A stretch of 64,000 nucleotides of DNA, taken from positions 93,996,170 to 94,060,169 of the forward strand of contig NC_134834.1 of assembly GCF_004210375.1 (NCBI RefSeq). The letters are read 5' to 3'. The number at the start of each line of letters is the position of its first letter. The first letter of the stretch is position 1. Below are positions 36,031 to 47,787 of this stretch, one piece after another. The translations under genes and the position numbers were made by a program. The DNA is from Tachypleus tridentatus. Taxonomy: Eukaryota; Arthropoda; Merostomata; Xiphosura; Limulidae. Below the pieces are notes generated by a model that searched no databases, was not told the DNA's origin, and saw only the letters and a program-made list of their open reading frames with translations.

Positions 36031-36303
36031 AAGGCAGACATGGCCAGTTGGTTAGGGCGGTTGATTAACCTGAGGGTCCCCGGTTCGAATCCCCATCGCA
36101 ACAAAAATGCTCGCCCTTTCAGCTATGGAGACGTTATAATATGACTGTGAATCCCACTATTCTTGGGTAAAGAGTAGGCCAAGAGTTGGCGGTGGGTGGT
36201 GACGACTTGCTGCCTTCCCTCTGGTCTTACACTGCTAAATTAGGGACGGCTAGAGCAGATACACCTCTCGTAACGTTGCGCAGAATTGGAAAAACAAAGA
36301 AAC
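36031..36303 (+). repeat. SINE family A, anticodon arm shortened
   Basis: GGCAGACATGGCCAGTTGG head; about ten bases of the anticodon arm are missing (GGTTGATTAACCTGAGGG). Body and tail are complete. Confidence 0.9.
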
Positions 36304-36317
36304 ATATTTAAGAAAAC

Positions 36318-36605
36318 AATATACAGCGGTAAGTCTACGGATTTACAACGCTAAAATCATGGGCTCGATTCCCCTCGATGGACTCAGCAGATAGCCCTAT
36401 ACGGCTTTGCTATAAGAAAATATGCACACAACGATTTCTTGTTTATGCGCCGCTATTCCCAACTTTGAACTATTGTTCATTGAAAAGACAGCCAGTTAGC
36501 AGCACCCTGCTACCTACATTACTGGCTAAGAGATTTATGATACACCCAAAGCTCAAAGTGGGAGAGATTATTTTTTTAACTCATCGCCACCATTTTCGTA
36601 ATACA
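36318..36605 (+). repeat. SINE family C (longest copy)
   Basis: Best-oriented copy: ACAGCGGTAAGTCTACGGAT, TTACAACGCTAAAATCATGG, B box GCTCGATTCCCCTCG, then GACTCAGCAGATAGCCCTAT and GGCTTTGCTATAAGAAAA. The following 180 bp (GCCGCTATTCCCAACTTTGA ... CAGCACCCTGCTACC) may be its body. That part is reported at lower confidence. Confidence 0.65.
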
Positions 36606-36728
36606 GGGCTGTAAAACATGTCCAAACTGTGTTTATCTCACAGCGTTCTTAGCTGGTTCAGTAAGAAGGTTTAAATTTACTTCAAATACTCCAGAAACAA
36701 CTACGTTCTCAGTTTTTGGAGCGCTTTG

Positions 36729-36982
36729 GTTTTCTTTTGATTTTCTCGCAAAGCTATACACGAGCTATCTGCGTTAGCCGTCCCTAATTTAGCAGTGTAA
36801 GCCTAGAGGAAAGGCAGCTGACGACTCTTGGGACTTACTCTTTTAACAACGAATAGTGGGATTGACCGTAACATTATAACGCCCCACCGCTGAAAAGGAC
36901 GAGCATATTTGGTGTGATGTGACAGGGATTCGAACCCAACACCCTCGGATTACGAATCCAGTGCCTTAACCACCTGGCCATG
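36729..36982 (-). repeat. SINE family A, deleted
   Basis: The TAGTCATCACCACCCACCGC segment is missing. A duplicated GTGTGATGTGA precedes the B box. Confidence 0.9.
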
Positions 36983-38134
36983 AATCTGAATTGATATAAC
37001 TGTAAATAATTAATAAAAGAAAGTCGCAAGTAAACAAAGTTTGAGAAGCAAAATTAGTTTATTTCAGTCATGTTGAAACAATGGTCTTCCACTACCATTA
37101 TATCAACAAATAATTTATTATTAATTCAGGGTTAACAGTTTACACATTTAAGTTATTTTTTAGATTTATACTGCCACCCTACAATGATGTGCTCTATTGC
37201 GGTAACAACAAAAAACTAGAAGTCTTTTATTTACATCTTTGGTAACTTGTAATTAAGCAAGAAACTACACACCACGAGTATCGAAACCCGGTTTCCACTG
37301 CTATAAGTCCGCAGACATACATACCTCAGTACCGCTTTCAAATAAGGTAATCAACATTGTCCGACTCCAGAGACGGTGTTTTACGATGGTGCTGCTCTCT
37401 GTCGTGAGAATGAACATTTAGTTGACTGTTTGCAGGCACGAGTACTTCATAAAGGCCCAAAGAAGATATTTATAACAAGTAAGTTAAAAAGGCGAATTGC
37501 ACTTTTAAAACTATGCAAGTCTTCCATGAGTATACCTTAAGAATACAAAGGAATATGAAACTAATTTAAAGAATACATAAGTATAACAGAATGAAGTTTA
37601 AGAACTACTCAAGATTATTAGATCCTAAAATATTAATACGTGGTTGAAATAAAGTGTTATGCTTTGTAAATTTGAACACAAAAAGCTCAAAATACGTGTT
37701 ATCGAAGCTTATATTGTTTCGTCGTATTATCAATACTTGTTTTTGAAGAAAAAACATTTCTATTTTTGCTAATTTATTGTTTTAAGTATTTCTGTTATGA
37801 GCTCATGGTGCTTACGTAATATGAATACCATTTCAGTTTGAATACGAATCATTATTAAGTTAGAAAAAGAACGAAAGATATTAAAGTTATGCCTTTAAGA
37901 AATAATATTATAGTTTGTTTAGAAATTAATATATTACCTCACTGGGATACAATGTAATAAGATACTCAAATCTTGGCTTCAGTTATCACCTTGTGTTCTT
38001 GAAAGTACATCAAACGTCTTTATATCTTTACCGGAAGTGGGTTAATCCTGTTTTTCATCGAAGCATCAGTACGTTCGTATGAAAATTAAGTAAGCCTTTT
38101 ATAAATATTTTATTCAAGTTATTAGGAATAAGAT
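36983..38134. other. Gene-free stretch with a SINE B remnant
   Basis: AT-rich; a reversed family B head (CCACGAGTATCGAAACCCGG, TATAAGTCCGCAGACATAC) lies at about 37268-37345. Confidence 0.55.
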
Positions 38135-38407
38135 TTGTTTGTTTTGAATTTCGCGCAAAGCTACACGAGGGCTATCTGTGCTAGTCGTCCCTAATTTAGC
38201 AGTGTAAGACTGGAGGGAAGGCAGCTAGTCATCACCCCCCCCTGCCAACTCTTAGGTTACTCTTTTACCAACGAATAGTGGAATTGACCGTAACGTTATA
38301 ACGCCTCCACGGCTGAAAGGGCGAGCATGTTTGGTGCGACGGGGATTCGAACCCGAGACCCTCAGATTACGAGTGGAACGCCTTAACCCACCTGGCCATG
38401 TCGGGCC
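38135..38407 (-). repeat. SINE family A, full length
   Basis: GTTTGTTTTGAATTTCGCGC tail to GGCCATGTCGGGCC head. Confidence 0.93.
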
Positions 38408-39107
38408 GTTATTTGGGATAAAAGTTTCCGCCACGTTCTCACATTATACGAATTATTAGTACAATAGAAATCACAAAATGGAAAACAGCTTCCAGGAATA
38501 TTACTGTAACCCTCGAGAAGCTGAAAACTAAATACAACTTTTTTGTTATCCATAAATTAACTTAAAAACCACGAAATCAACTTTCAACATTTCATTCTCA
38601 CCACAGTAAGAGTCACTTTAGAAAATATTTTTGTTAACTTGTTTTGTTTTTGTATATATCTATATGTGTGTGTGTGTTCGAATTCTCTTAATAACAATAT
38701 TTTGTGGTTTCCTTTCTTTTGACATTATAGTTTAACTGATTGAAATCGGTTTTGCATCTTTTCGCCCTACTTTTCTCTAACGCAGAACAACTTTCAGCTA
38801 AGAATATGGTGCTTACACACCTGATGTAATCCAAAATAACATGTTACGTATCACTGCTCTAGTTTCTCTCGCTCATTCTCTGTGAACTGGTTTAAAAAAT
38901 AAAAAGTAGCAAGTTCCGGGTGCTGAGCTGCTATCAGCTGTGACTGTTCCAGTTTCACTCACTTTCAGGTTTTCATTAAAGTAGTTTTTATCAAAAGAGC
39001 TCACGTTAATTTATAACACGTTGTGTCGCTTTGTGTTTAACTTCAAACAAACAACTACGTGACAACGTTTTTTTTCTATATAGAAATTATTGTGAACTTT
39101 GGGCTCG
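38408..39107. other. No gene seen; short TG microsatellite
   Basis: AT-rich; (TG)n at about 38662-38676. No coding segment recognised. Confidence 0.55.
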
Positions 39108-39118
39108 CAAGAATAATG

Positions 39119-39371
39119 TTTGTTTGTTTTTTAGAATTTCGTGCAAAGCTACACGAGGGCTATCTACGCTAGTCCTTCCTAATTTAGCAGTGTAACACTA
39201 AAGGAAAGGCAGCTTGTCATCACCACCCACCGCCAAATCGTTGGCTACTCTTTATCACCGAATAGTGGGATTGACCGTAACTTATAATGCCCCCATGACT
39301 GAAAGGGCGAGCATGTTTTGTGTGATGGGGATTCGAACCCGCGATTCTCAGATAACGAGAATCAGGGCCCA
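39119..39371 (-). repeat. SINE family A with target-site duplication
   Basis: The flanks are the 11-bp repeat CAAGAATAATG at 39108-39118 and 39372-39382. The head is internally deleted: it ends ATAACGAGAATCAGGGCC. Confidence 0.92.
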
Positions 39372-39559
39372 CAAGAATAATGAAGTCATGATTTTGTATT
39401 GTTAATTTACGTCATGACTGTAGTTCATAAGAATACGAGGAAATATTTGAGTCTGAATCCAATAACATAAACGTTATTTATATTCATCTAAAAGAGAACC
39501 ATAGGGTGTTTATTTATTTAACATTCATTTGCTTAAATTGATTTATGTGTCAATGGAAA

Positions 39560-39671
39560 GGCCTCCAGGGGGCCCTGCGGTAAGTCTGGGATCTAATAAT
39601 GCCAAAAAATATACATAGTTGGTACACCGCAGATAACTCAATTTGCGTCTTTGGACTTAAAAACAAATAAG
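39560..39671 (+). repeat. SINE family B, diverged
   Basis: GGGGGCCCTGCGGTAAGTCT head, then ACCGCAGATAACTCAATTTG, TTTGGACTTAAAA and a short A-rich tail. Confidence 0.6.
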
Positions 39672-39800
39672 TTAAAAGATAATGGAAATAGGTAACCGAT
39701 ATAATCCAATAGGATAGAGCTGGTGTTTTGAACAAAAATATCTCATAATATAAAAAAAAATCATGTTAAAACAATCGACAGATAAAAGATAGAATTAGAG

Positions 39801-40068
39801 TTTGGTTTGGTTTTGAATTTCGCGCAAAGCTTCTCGAGGGTTATCTGTGCTAGCTGTCCCTAATGTAGCAGTGTAAGACTAGAGGTAAGGCAGCTAGTCA
39901 CCCCCACCCACCGCCGACTCCTGGGCTACTATTTTACCAACGAATAGTGGGATTGACCGTAACATTATAACGCCCCCACGACTGAAACGGCAAGCGTGTT
40001 TAGTGTGACGGGGATTCGAACCCCCGGATTACGAGTCGAGTGCCTTAATACCTGGCCATGCTTGGCCA
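39801..40068 (-). repeat. SINE family A
   Basis: TTTGGTTTGGTTTTGAATTT tail to a partly deleted head (GGGATTCGAACCCCCGGATT). Confidence 0.92.
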
Positions 40069-40918
40069 TAATAATTAGAGATTAGCTAACACCTGATAGC
40101 AGTACGTCTTCAGTAGTTTTAATACGTGTACGTGGTTAACGTTTCAACTTGTCAAGAAAATTTCACATGTTAAGTACAAATGTCAGGTGACGACTTTAAT
40201 CTACAATCTAGACTTATCGGTTTGTTTTAAGCATCAAGTTATAAAAAAATTATGAAACTCGATAAATATATGTATTTTTTATTAGCAACATACTCTTATA
40301 AAGTTTTCAATTATTATTTCCTGTAACATTCTGGTTGGTAATATACAAGAGAAGAATACAGCAACCAACACAACATTTTACACTAAACACCTAAACTTGA
40401 ACACTGTAACCGGCACTCTTCGATATTTGTTATTTAAGTTCTAGTTGCTAAACAGCCTTAGGTTTGTAAGTTTCAGAGATAGTGCGAAAAGTTCCGTGGA
40501 ACGTGGGTGTATATGTGCACATTTCGAATTTTTCAGTATATAGATTCCAAATGTTATGTATGGAGTTGTTTACAGGAGACACGCGGGAAAATTTTAAATA
40601 TTCTCTGCTATTGCCAGGACATTGACAGGAATCCCTTGCTACGTTGTTGTTTTTTTTTTTTTTTAAATATCAAAACTGGGTCCTCCTTTTCCCTATGGCA
40701 ATCATACAGGTAAGCGAGTTCTCGAATTACACCGTGAGTTGGACTTACGTGAACTTCCGTAAATAGTATAAAAAATTGGTGAGGAAAACGGGTTATTGAC
40801 CCAAATAAGGCTACAGCGGTACTTCACGCTTTAAACCTGATATATAAGTATGTTTTCAATTAAAAAGAATCATATTAAAACCTCACAATGACTGCTTCAG
40901 TCCTCATATTTAAGTTAT
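40069..40918. other. No gene seen; 3' flank of the chitin deacetylase
   Basis: AT-rich. The + strand open frame at 40507-40713 has no recognised homology. Confidence 0.5.
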
Positions 40919-40924
40919 TTTATT
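40919..40924 (-). promoter_or_regulatory. Candidate poly(A) signal AATAAA
   Basis: AATAAA on the minus strand about 12 bases after the chitin deacetylase stop codon. This close spacing is possible; it is the first such hexamer after the stop. Confidence 0.45.
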
Positions 40925-40935
40925 TTAAAATATAT

Positions 40936-43900
40936 TTACTTTTTAAAAGCGAAAAAATCACCAGTGGGATCTTCTAGCCAAGGGTAATTGTGGGGACACT
41001 CCAAACATGTGTGTAATCTGTTTGTTTCTCCAGGCAACTCTCTGGTGGTCAATGGACAAGCGTTGGGAATGCTGCAGTATGCTTGACCTTTGATGTCACA
41101 TTTTCTTTCCATGGAGCAAAGTCCCGGATGGAACTGAGTTCTGTTGGATTTTGCATCCATTGCAGAACCTGTGTCATGGTGACAAAGTAAATATCGTTCT
41201 TGTCCAAAGATTCATCAATCCAAGTGATTAGAGCTTCCAAAAACTTGGAGTTAAGTTTCAAGAATCCAGCATGAAAATATAAACCAAGAGGGGCGCGGTT
41301 GGTCTTGTAGTGGCGTTGCAGGTTGTTGTTAAGGAAGTTGTAGAACTGATCCCGTGTGATGATGTTGCTACAGGTGTCCACCATAGCGCAACCAGCTAGC
41401 TCTTCATCAAATTCAGGGTCATCACGTCTGTCCAATTCGTTCATGACCATCTCCCATACAGCGTGAGCGTGTGGGACAACGTTGTCCATTACCATGACAC
41501 TTATGGGGCATACTGAAGTAAAGGGTATAGGGCCAAAGAGGAGGGTTGCTGAGAGGGGCTGTAATGGAAGAGTCGTAGAGGAAGGCCTGTTCTTCCATCA
41601 TGGCAAATTGACTGTTTCCACCAACTCGCAGGTAAGGAGCACGAACGCCAACAACCGAATTGTCTGATATGTTTGCAAACCGTTCAATGATAAGCCTAGA
41701 ACCCGCCATTTCCTTAGCCCAGGTGTCAATGTCAGCATTTGTCCAATACTCTTCGTTATTGCGATGGCTGAAAAGTACAAAGTGATATCTGTGAGCTTTA
41801 AAAGACATTTTATATAATATTGGCATTACTTATTTAAGAACTAATAAGTTTAATCATCTAGGCCGAACATATATTACTGGAATCGAAAATAAATTAAAAC
41901 GAAACGATAAGAATACCTAATTTAATTTCACGTTTCCAGAACTTCGTCGTACATTATATCGTATAAGTTCTGCTAAAACACATTAATATTTTAAACAAAA
42001 TATTGGATCTGTTTTCAGATAAGAAACAGACGAGTTTTTTAAATAGTTTTCATTTTTCACTGGATTTTTGTTATGATGAAACGAAAACTGGTTCTCACGT
42101 GATAGAGTGCGCTGCTATCTCATGGCCTTTCCTATGCAACTCTTGTACAGCGGAGTAATTGGTATACTTGTGAGAAATGAAAAATGTGGATTTAATAGAA
42201 CATCCATTGGGGTTATTGCGACCTTCTTTAAATATGTCATGATAAACTGCCAAGTTATTGACGTTCACGGCGTCGTCAAAAGTAATAGCTACCATCTGAG
42301 GAATGTTGTTTGGTTCCAGTTTTCCAGGTATTTGGGTACCATCCGGAGAACAAAAGCAGTCGGGAAGAATACATTGACTCTGGTCACAAGGCGGCGCTTT
42401 GTTCGGATCGTGCTCGGCTAAGATCATGGAAACAATATCTCTAATAAGAAACAATTAAACTAACAAATTTATCGTTATCTTCTGATAAAACAAAGTTACG
42501 AAACAATAAATGAAATCATTAACTTCGAGTTGTAAGTTAATCAGTTTTTAAGGTAGTAGACTAGAATTAGATTTGTTATCACTTTTAAACAGAATTATTC
42601 AAACATACATATACAATTATATGTATATTTTAAGAAAATTAATGCTGATAAAGCAATCAAACTCAAAAGGAAGAACTATGTTAAAAACAGCAAATCCAGA
42701 CTTCTGACTAATTATATTAATTTGTCATAACCTAAAAACAAGCGAAAAAAATAACTTTTTAATTAATTTAATTTACTTTGTTTCGGCTTCTTTATAGGTT
42801 ATAACAAACCATATAACTATATATGTATATATACAACATTGTTTATCTATGACGCAGCGAGTTTGTCAACTTTTATCCCTTGTTTATAGAAACCACACTT
42901 TGAGATTCAAAATTTTAGGCCAAATCAAATATGCTCGACCTTTCAGCCGTGGGGGCGATATAATGTTACGGTCAATCCCACTATTCGCTGGTAAAAGCGC
43001 AACCCAAGAGTTGGCGGCGGTTGGGAATGACTAGCTCTGGTCTTACACTGCTAAATTAGGGACGGCTAACGCAGGTAGCCCTCAAGTAGCTTTGCGCGAA
43101 ATTCAAAACAAACCAAACGCGAAAGTAAGTTTTGTTGGTAATACATATATAACATTTTGTTATGTTGAACACGCATATTATCCTGTGCGATATCATTCGT
43201 AAGGTTTTCTGTGAAAAAAATAGCCTCTTCTTCCCATAAAACCTTGAACGTGTAAATTAGGCAACATGTAAAACGTTACAGCGAAGGATAATATTTAAAC
43301 AAAAAAGAATAACCCTACTCACTGCAAGCATTCTCGTCAGATCCGTCGGAGCAGTCAGGAACACCGTTACAGAAAAGATCCCGCTCCATACAGTCTCCAT
43401 TTCCACATGCAATTTTGTTAGCGCTGCAGATGGGCTCGTTGGTGGCGTAAAGAGGTACAGCTAACTTCTTTTTCTCAGTTTGATCGCAATTAGTAACTTC
43501 GTCTCTCCAGTTGCACGTCTGCGTTTCGATGTCGAAGACAAGCCCAGAAGGACATCTTAAGGCCAGTAGACCATGGGTGGAACATCTGACAACATCTCGG
43601 CATTCTTCTTCTGGCGAAAGACGAAAATATTCACCAGGAAGTCTGCCTTTACATAGATCCGCATCATTCTGGCTAATTCGCAGTGGAGCACCTTCTATTT
43701 GTCGTTTGACGATGGACAGTGTTGACACTAAGAAAAAATATAATAATCTTAAATACCATCTATCTGTGTCCCCACCAGTGACACAGTGGTATTTCTGTGG
43801 ACTCACACCACTGGAAACTTGATTTTAATACCGTGGTGTAACTTTGAGCTTAATTCCAAACAAACGTTTGGCGATGGACTGTGCTAACACTAAAAGAAAA

Positions 43901-45651
43901 ATATTATAACTCTGAACACCATTTAAAAGTCGTCTAAAAGGACAGTACTGACACAATGAAAAAGACGAAATATTACAGCCTTCAACAGTGTAATTTAAAA
44001 GGCTGTAATTCTCATGTAAACTATTTTGAAATATGAAGATAAATTTTCTTTTTACATTATTGGGATCATTTATTGAATAGTACGAGCTTTATCTAACTTA
44101 ATCAAATATTTATTTGAGACAATTCTAAACCATCTAAAAGTATAATGAATAAATATATCTATATATACTTTCGTAGTTGTCTGGTTTTAATGCTCGGATA
44201 AAATGAGAGGGCGCTATTTCTCACGTGCTTTAAACAATAATAACTGTTCTGTTTTTTAACTAGTTTATATATTTATATTTGTCGAAACAATGTTCGTGGC
44301 TCTCGTGTGTAATAGAAATTCCAACTTAGGCAAAATGCTTTTAACTGAATTATTTTTGGATTATATAGAAATGTTTTTATTGTTTTGTTTACAAATTATA
44401 TAATTTACCAGTTTATTTATTACTTCTGACCTAGTTGGCAAGTGCGTAGCACTTTCTACAAAAGTAGGTTGATTTTAAGGCAGGCTTATTATGATTAAAA
44501 CTGAGCAAAGTATGACAAAAAATTGTTTAAATAATGATACACTTTTCTCTTAGATCTCCTTTCTCAAAACAGATAGAAGATTATTTTAATATCAGTTTTC
44601 CTTCATCTAATTTGTCACTGGTGATAAAGCAGTACTTGAAGGCTGAAATGATTTTTGATCGTACAGATACATGGAGAACAAACAGTGCCACCTGGACCAA
44701 TAGTCTGCCTCACCATCAACTGACGATATAACCGAAACGACATCTAGAAGTTGTTGAACGAGTTAACAAGTAGGTCACATAAGCTGGCAGATCTGGACGT
44801 AGGAGGCTGGAGAACTACGGCTTATTTATATTAGTCGAATTATGAGTTTACTGCCCCTGTATTCTAGATCAGGAAACTATTACCGTCTTTTGTTTAGGAC
44901 CTTCTTTATCGCTAACAGATCTAGATAATTTTTTGTTTCTGAGCATGCGTAAGAGTATAAAAACTAGCAAATAACTTATTCATAAGCTTTTACTACGTCC
45001 TACTGTTGGATGAGATCACCTTGTACTTACCGCTTTTTTCCGTTCTCAGCAGCCAAACCGTCATTGGGTCAAAATATAATTTAAGATAATAATATCCTTC
45101 ACTTCTTAATAATTAAAATAACGGTACTATTTAGCAAAAGGTACTTCTCTACTTTATTAAAAGAAATTATGTGTTCGTTATTGAAATGTTAATAGTCATT
45201 CATAATATTATAATAATCTAAATACCTTTGAAAACATCTCTACTGCAAAGTCTAACAACTAACGATTATGCGCATTGTTCAATTTCCAATACAGGAAGTT
45301 TCAGAGAAATGTGACCTTAAGGTCCTGAAAAATAACAATCATTCATTTATTTTGATTCAAGTTTACGAAGGCTTATAGTAATAATTTCCTTCAATAAAGA
45401 AATAAAACCTTACTAAATCTCTGCCGAAATAAAGGACATGTGTTAAAAATATTTTATAAATGAATGTAAGATGATTGGGTATTATATATAAATATATTAT
45501 TAACTTTTAAACAAACTCACTTCTCAAGATGGATGCACCATTTCCACTTTACAAAAGAATGTTATTCATACACGTCAAATAAAATTACTGGTCACTTACC
45601 ACTGATCAAGAGAGAAGCCACAAAAAGGAATCCCAGAATACACGATCCCAT
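40936..45651 (-). CDS. Group I chitin deacetylase (serpentine/vermiform type), 4 exons
   Basis: Secreted enzyme that deacetylates chitin in cuticle and tracheal matrix (carbohydrate esterase family 4). Exons: 45651-45600, 43727-43323, 42438-42099, 41767-40936; all introns are GT-AG with matching phases. About 543 residues, the usual size. Signal peptide 1-20 (MGSCILGFLFVASLLIS). CBM14 chitin-binding domain 43-98 (Cys 43, 60, 66, 76, 89, 98). LDLa 118-152 (Cys 118, 125, 130, 137, 143, 152; DGSDE). Catalytic domain about 175-490: TFDDA 205-209 (catalytic and metal Asp), HSITH 263-267 (metal His), RAPYLRVGG 308-316, DSSI 331-334, FHAGF 431-435 (family usually HAxW). It ends DPTGDFFAFKK. Two lesions in the last exon: CPTRS and AVWEMVMN are out of frame at 41463-41464 (missing 2 bases, likely CA), and APWKE and CDIKGQ at 41101-41104 (missing one A). 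Homology is intact in each segment, so assembly error is likely. Closest in wording to CDA1/serpentine. Confidence 0.95.
42917..43118 (+). repeat. SINE family A, 5' truncated, in chitin deacetylase intron 2
   Basis: Lacks the tRNA head; begins GGCCAAATCAAATATGCTCG. It lies antisense in the intron between the LDLa and first catalytic exons. Part of the GACTAGCTGCCTTCCC segment is deleted. Confidence 0.9.
43710..43995 (-). repeat. Decayed repeat of the exon 2 acceptor region
   Basis: In + orientation, CGATGGACAGTGTTGACACTA (start of exon 2 plus acceptor, 43711-43731) recurs as CGATGGACTGTGCTAACACTA near 43873-43893. A weaker copy is GGACAGTACTGACACAATG near 43939. The following intron sequence (AAGAAAAATAT...) is repeated too. 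The outer copies do not extend into a chitin-binding exon. Confidence 0.6.
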
Positions 45652-45709
45652 GCCTTTTAGTTTAAAGAAACAGTGCAAGTGGAAAGGCAGTAAAAAGAGA
45701 GTACGTTGG

Positions 45710-45717
45710 TTTATATA
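45710..45717 (-). promoter_or_regulatory. TATA box of the chitin deacetylase
   Basis: TATATAAA on the minus strand, 59-66 bases upstream of the ATG at 45651. Transcription would start around 45680-45687, leaving a short 5' UTR of about 30-35 bases. No start site was seen directly. Confidence 0.7.
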
Positions 45718-46273
45718 GTTACCTAATTATCCGAAATCAACCAATTGAGGGCAAGAAACAGCCCACCATGTCTTGTCCTTTATTTAATGGTTTTCTTGAT
45801 GTGTGTGAATTAGCATTGTTGACGTTGGAGTCAAACAGCCAATCAGTTCTTTGAATAGTAACCAATGCCGTAAGTACAGAGTAATACCAAATTGAAGCAC
45901 GAAAACAGCGTTATAAGGCATGATTATTTTAACATAAAGGTTGTGACATGTTTTGACAACCCCAAGTTGCCTTTTTCAGAATGACTTGCCTGCTGTGTAA
46001 AGGTGCGTTTATAAAATTTCACAAATTATTTAAAAGAGTCATCTGGAACTATTTTTTATTAGAAGTGTTACGTAACCACCGTGTTTTTCTAAAACAAATA
46101 CCTATTTTACAAATTCAATTGTTTGAAAGATGTCATAATGCAACCAATGAAAAAAAAAAACTTTTCCGTTTCTGAGGTTATCATGACTCCTTGTCTAGAT
46201 TTACAATCGAATCTTTCTTTGATATTTCTACTGATTCACGTGTGTTTCTCCCTACACAGTACATTTCTACACA
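45718..46273. other. Upstream flank of the chitin deacetylase
   Basis: AT-rich unique sequence. The small + open frame at 45981-46175 has no recognised homology. Confidence 0.5.
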
Positions 46274-46526
46274 GTTTCTGAATTTCGCGCAAAGCTACAC
46301 GAGGGCTACACGCTCTAGCTGTTCCTAATTTAGCAATGTTAGACTAGAGGGAAGGCATCTAGTCATCACCATCCACCGCCAACTCTTGGGCTACTCTTTT
46401 ACCAACAAATAGAGGGATTAACTGTCACGTTATAACGACCCCCGGCTGAAAGGGCCAACATGTTTGGCGTGACGGGAATTCGAACCCACGACCCTCGGAT
46501 TACGAGTTGAGTGCCTTAACCACCTG
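46274..46526 (-). repeat. SINE family A fused to a second, opposite SINE tail
   Basis: The reversed copy runs to CCTTAACCACCT and then passes directly into GTGAGCGAAATTCAGAAACAAACACAAAC (46525-46553), the 3' tail of a + copy. The composite therefore has SINE tails at both ends. Confidence 0.9.
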
Positions 46527-46553
46527 TGAGCGAAATTCAGAAACAAACACAAA

Positions 46554-47106
46554 CAATAAACCTTACAAGTCTTTTCATGACTTTTTCTAGAACGGTTTGT
46601 GTTACGTCATTTCCTCGTGACTTTTCCTTTCCGTTATTAATAACGATAAACTTTCTCGATAGATAATTTAACCTCATCGTAACATTCTCTTCCAGATGAT
46701 CCACAACACAAGTACTTCTCCGTGTTTATGGAATCCAGTTAATAGCCTGTTGCTGTACCAGATCAGCATATTTTGAATACAAATCAATTCAGCGGATTCA
46801 ACAAATTGATGAAAGGATCTTAAAAACCTTAATCATTCAGTGGACGGATGTAAATCCTACCATGTAAGTATCATCTTTAAATTATTACGCTTAATTTAGT
46901 TTCCTAGGAAAACAACTTTATAGACAAGCAGCTTAAGCTAGTATTACTCGTGATGTAATAAGAACTTGCATCAGTTTATTTTCCATTAAGCAATACAGAC
47001 AAACAAGGTATTTTGGAATGATTATTATTAAAATCATTTGAATACGTAAAAAAAAAAAAGATTCGAACTTTTATTTTATGTGTCAGCGTCTTGATAAAAA
47101 TACGTA
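46554..47106. other. No gene seen
   Basis: AT-rich unique sequence. Confidence 0.55.
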
Positions 47107-47327
47107 CGGGTTCGAATCCCCGTCATATCAAACATGTTTGCCCTTACAGCTGTGGAGGTGTTATAATGTTACAGTAAATTCCACTATCTGTTAGTAAAAG
47201 GGTAGCCCAAGAGTTGGCGGTGCGTGGTGATGACTATCTGCCTTCCCTCTAGTCTTACACTGCTGAATTAGGGATGTCTAGCGCAGATAGCCGTCGAGTA
47301 GATTTGTGCGAAATTCAAAAACAAACA
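47107..47327 (+). repeat. SINE family A, 5' truncated at the B box
   Basis: Starts at ACGGGTTCGAATCCCCGTCA and ends CAAAAACAAACA. Confidence 0.92.
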
Positions 47328-47330
47328 TAT

Positions 47331-47410
47331 TCACAGTGCTAAAATTCTGTGTTCGATTTCATTCAGTGGAAAGAGTGCAGATAGCCAGTGGTGTACCTTT
47401 GTACTAAGAA
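47331..47410 (+). repeat. SINE family C fragment
   Basis: CACAGTGCTAAAATTCTGTG, TTCGATTTCATTCAGTGG, GTGCAGATAGCCAGTGGTG, TTTGTACTAAGAAAAG; it directly abuts the preceding SINE A. Confidence 0.6.
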
Positions 47411-47465
47411 AAGTAACATTAAGTGTGTGTCTGTGTACGCGAAATATAATAATTTAACGCTTTAT

Positions 47466-47592
47466 TCTTTGTTTGTTTTGAATGAAGCACAAAGCTACAC
47501 AATGGTCTATCTGTGCTCTTCCCACCACGGTTGTCGAAACCTGGTTTTTAGCGGTGTGAGTCCGTATACCTGCCGCTGTGCCACTGGGGGGG
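47466..47592 (-). repeat. SINE family B
   Basis: TTTGTTTGTTTTGAATGAAG tail, CACAAAGCTACACAATGG, CTATCTGTGCTCTTCCCACC, GTCGAAACCTGGTTTTTAGC, GAGTCCGTATACCTGCCGC and CCACTGGGGGGG. Confidence 0.8.
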
Positions 47593-47787
47593 CATCTACT
47601 ACTTTCTGTCACTCAATACATTTTAAGTAATAAAATGCATTTTATCCAAGTGTTTTCAAAATACACGTAGCTTAATAAAACTAGAGGACGTTTGCTATTA
47701 AATAATTAGGATGTAGGCCATTATTTCCAACTTATTCTATAAAAAAGAAGTTATTACGTTAAAAGAAACCGATAAACTTGATTTCTC

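Noticed and set aside
42107-42421. Plus-strand open frames inside the chitin deacetylase (also 41482-41667 and 43511-43822)
   Set aside because: Shadows of conserved minus-strand exons; no homology of their own.
43728-43806. Upstream Met-initiated start for the chitin-binding exon
   Set aside because: The sequence before TTCTTAG is intron; exon 1 with a good signal peptide, matching phase and TATA box lies at 45600-45651.
44430-44475. Small hairpins such as AAGTGC/GCACTT and CTAC/GTAG
   Set aside because: Too short to stand out from chance in AT-rich DNA.
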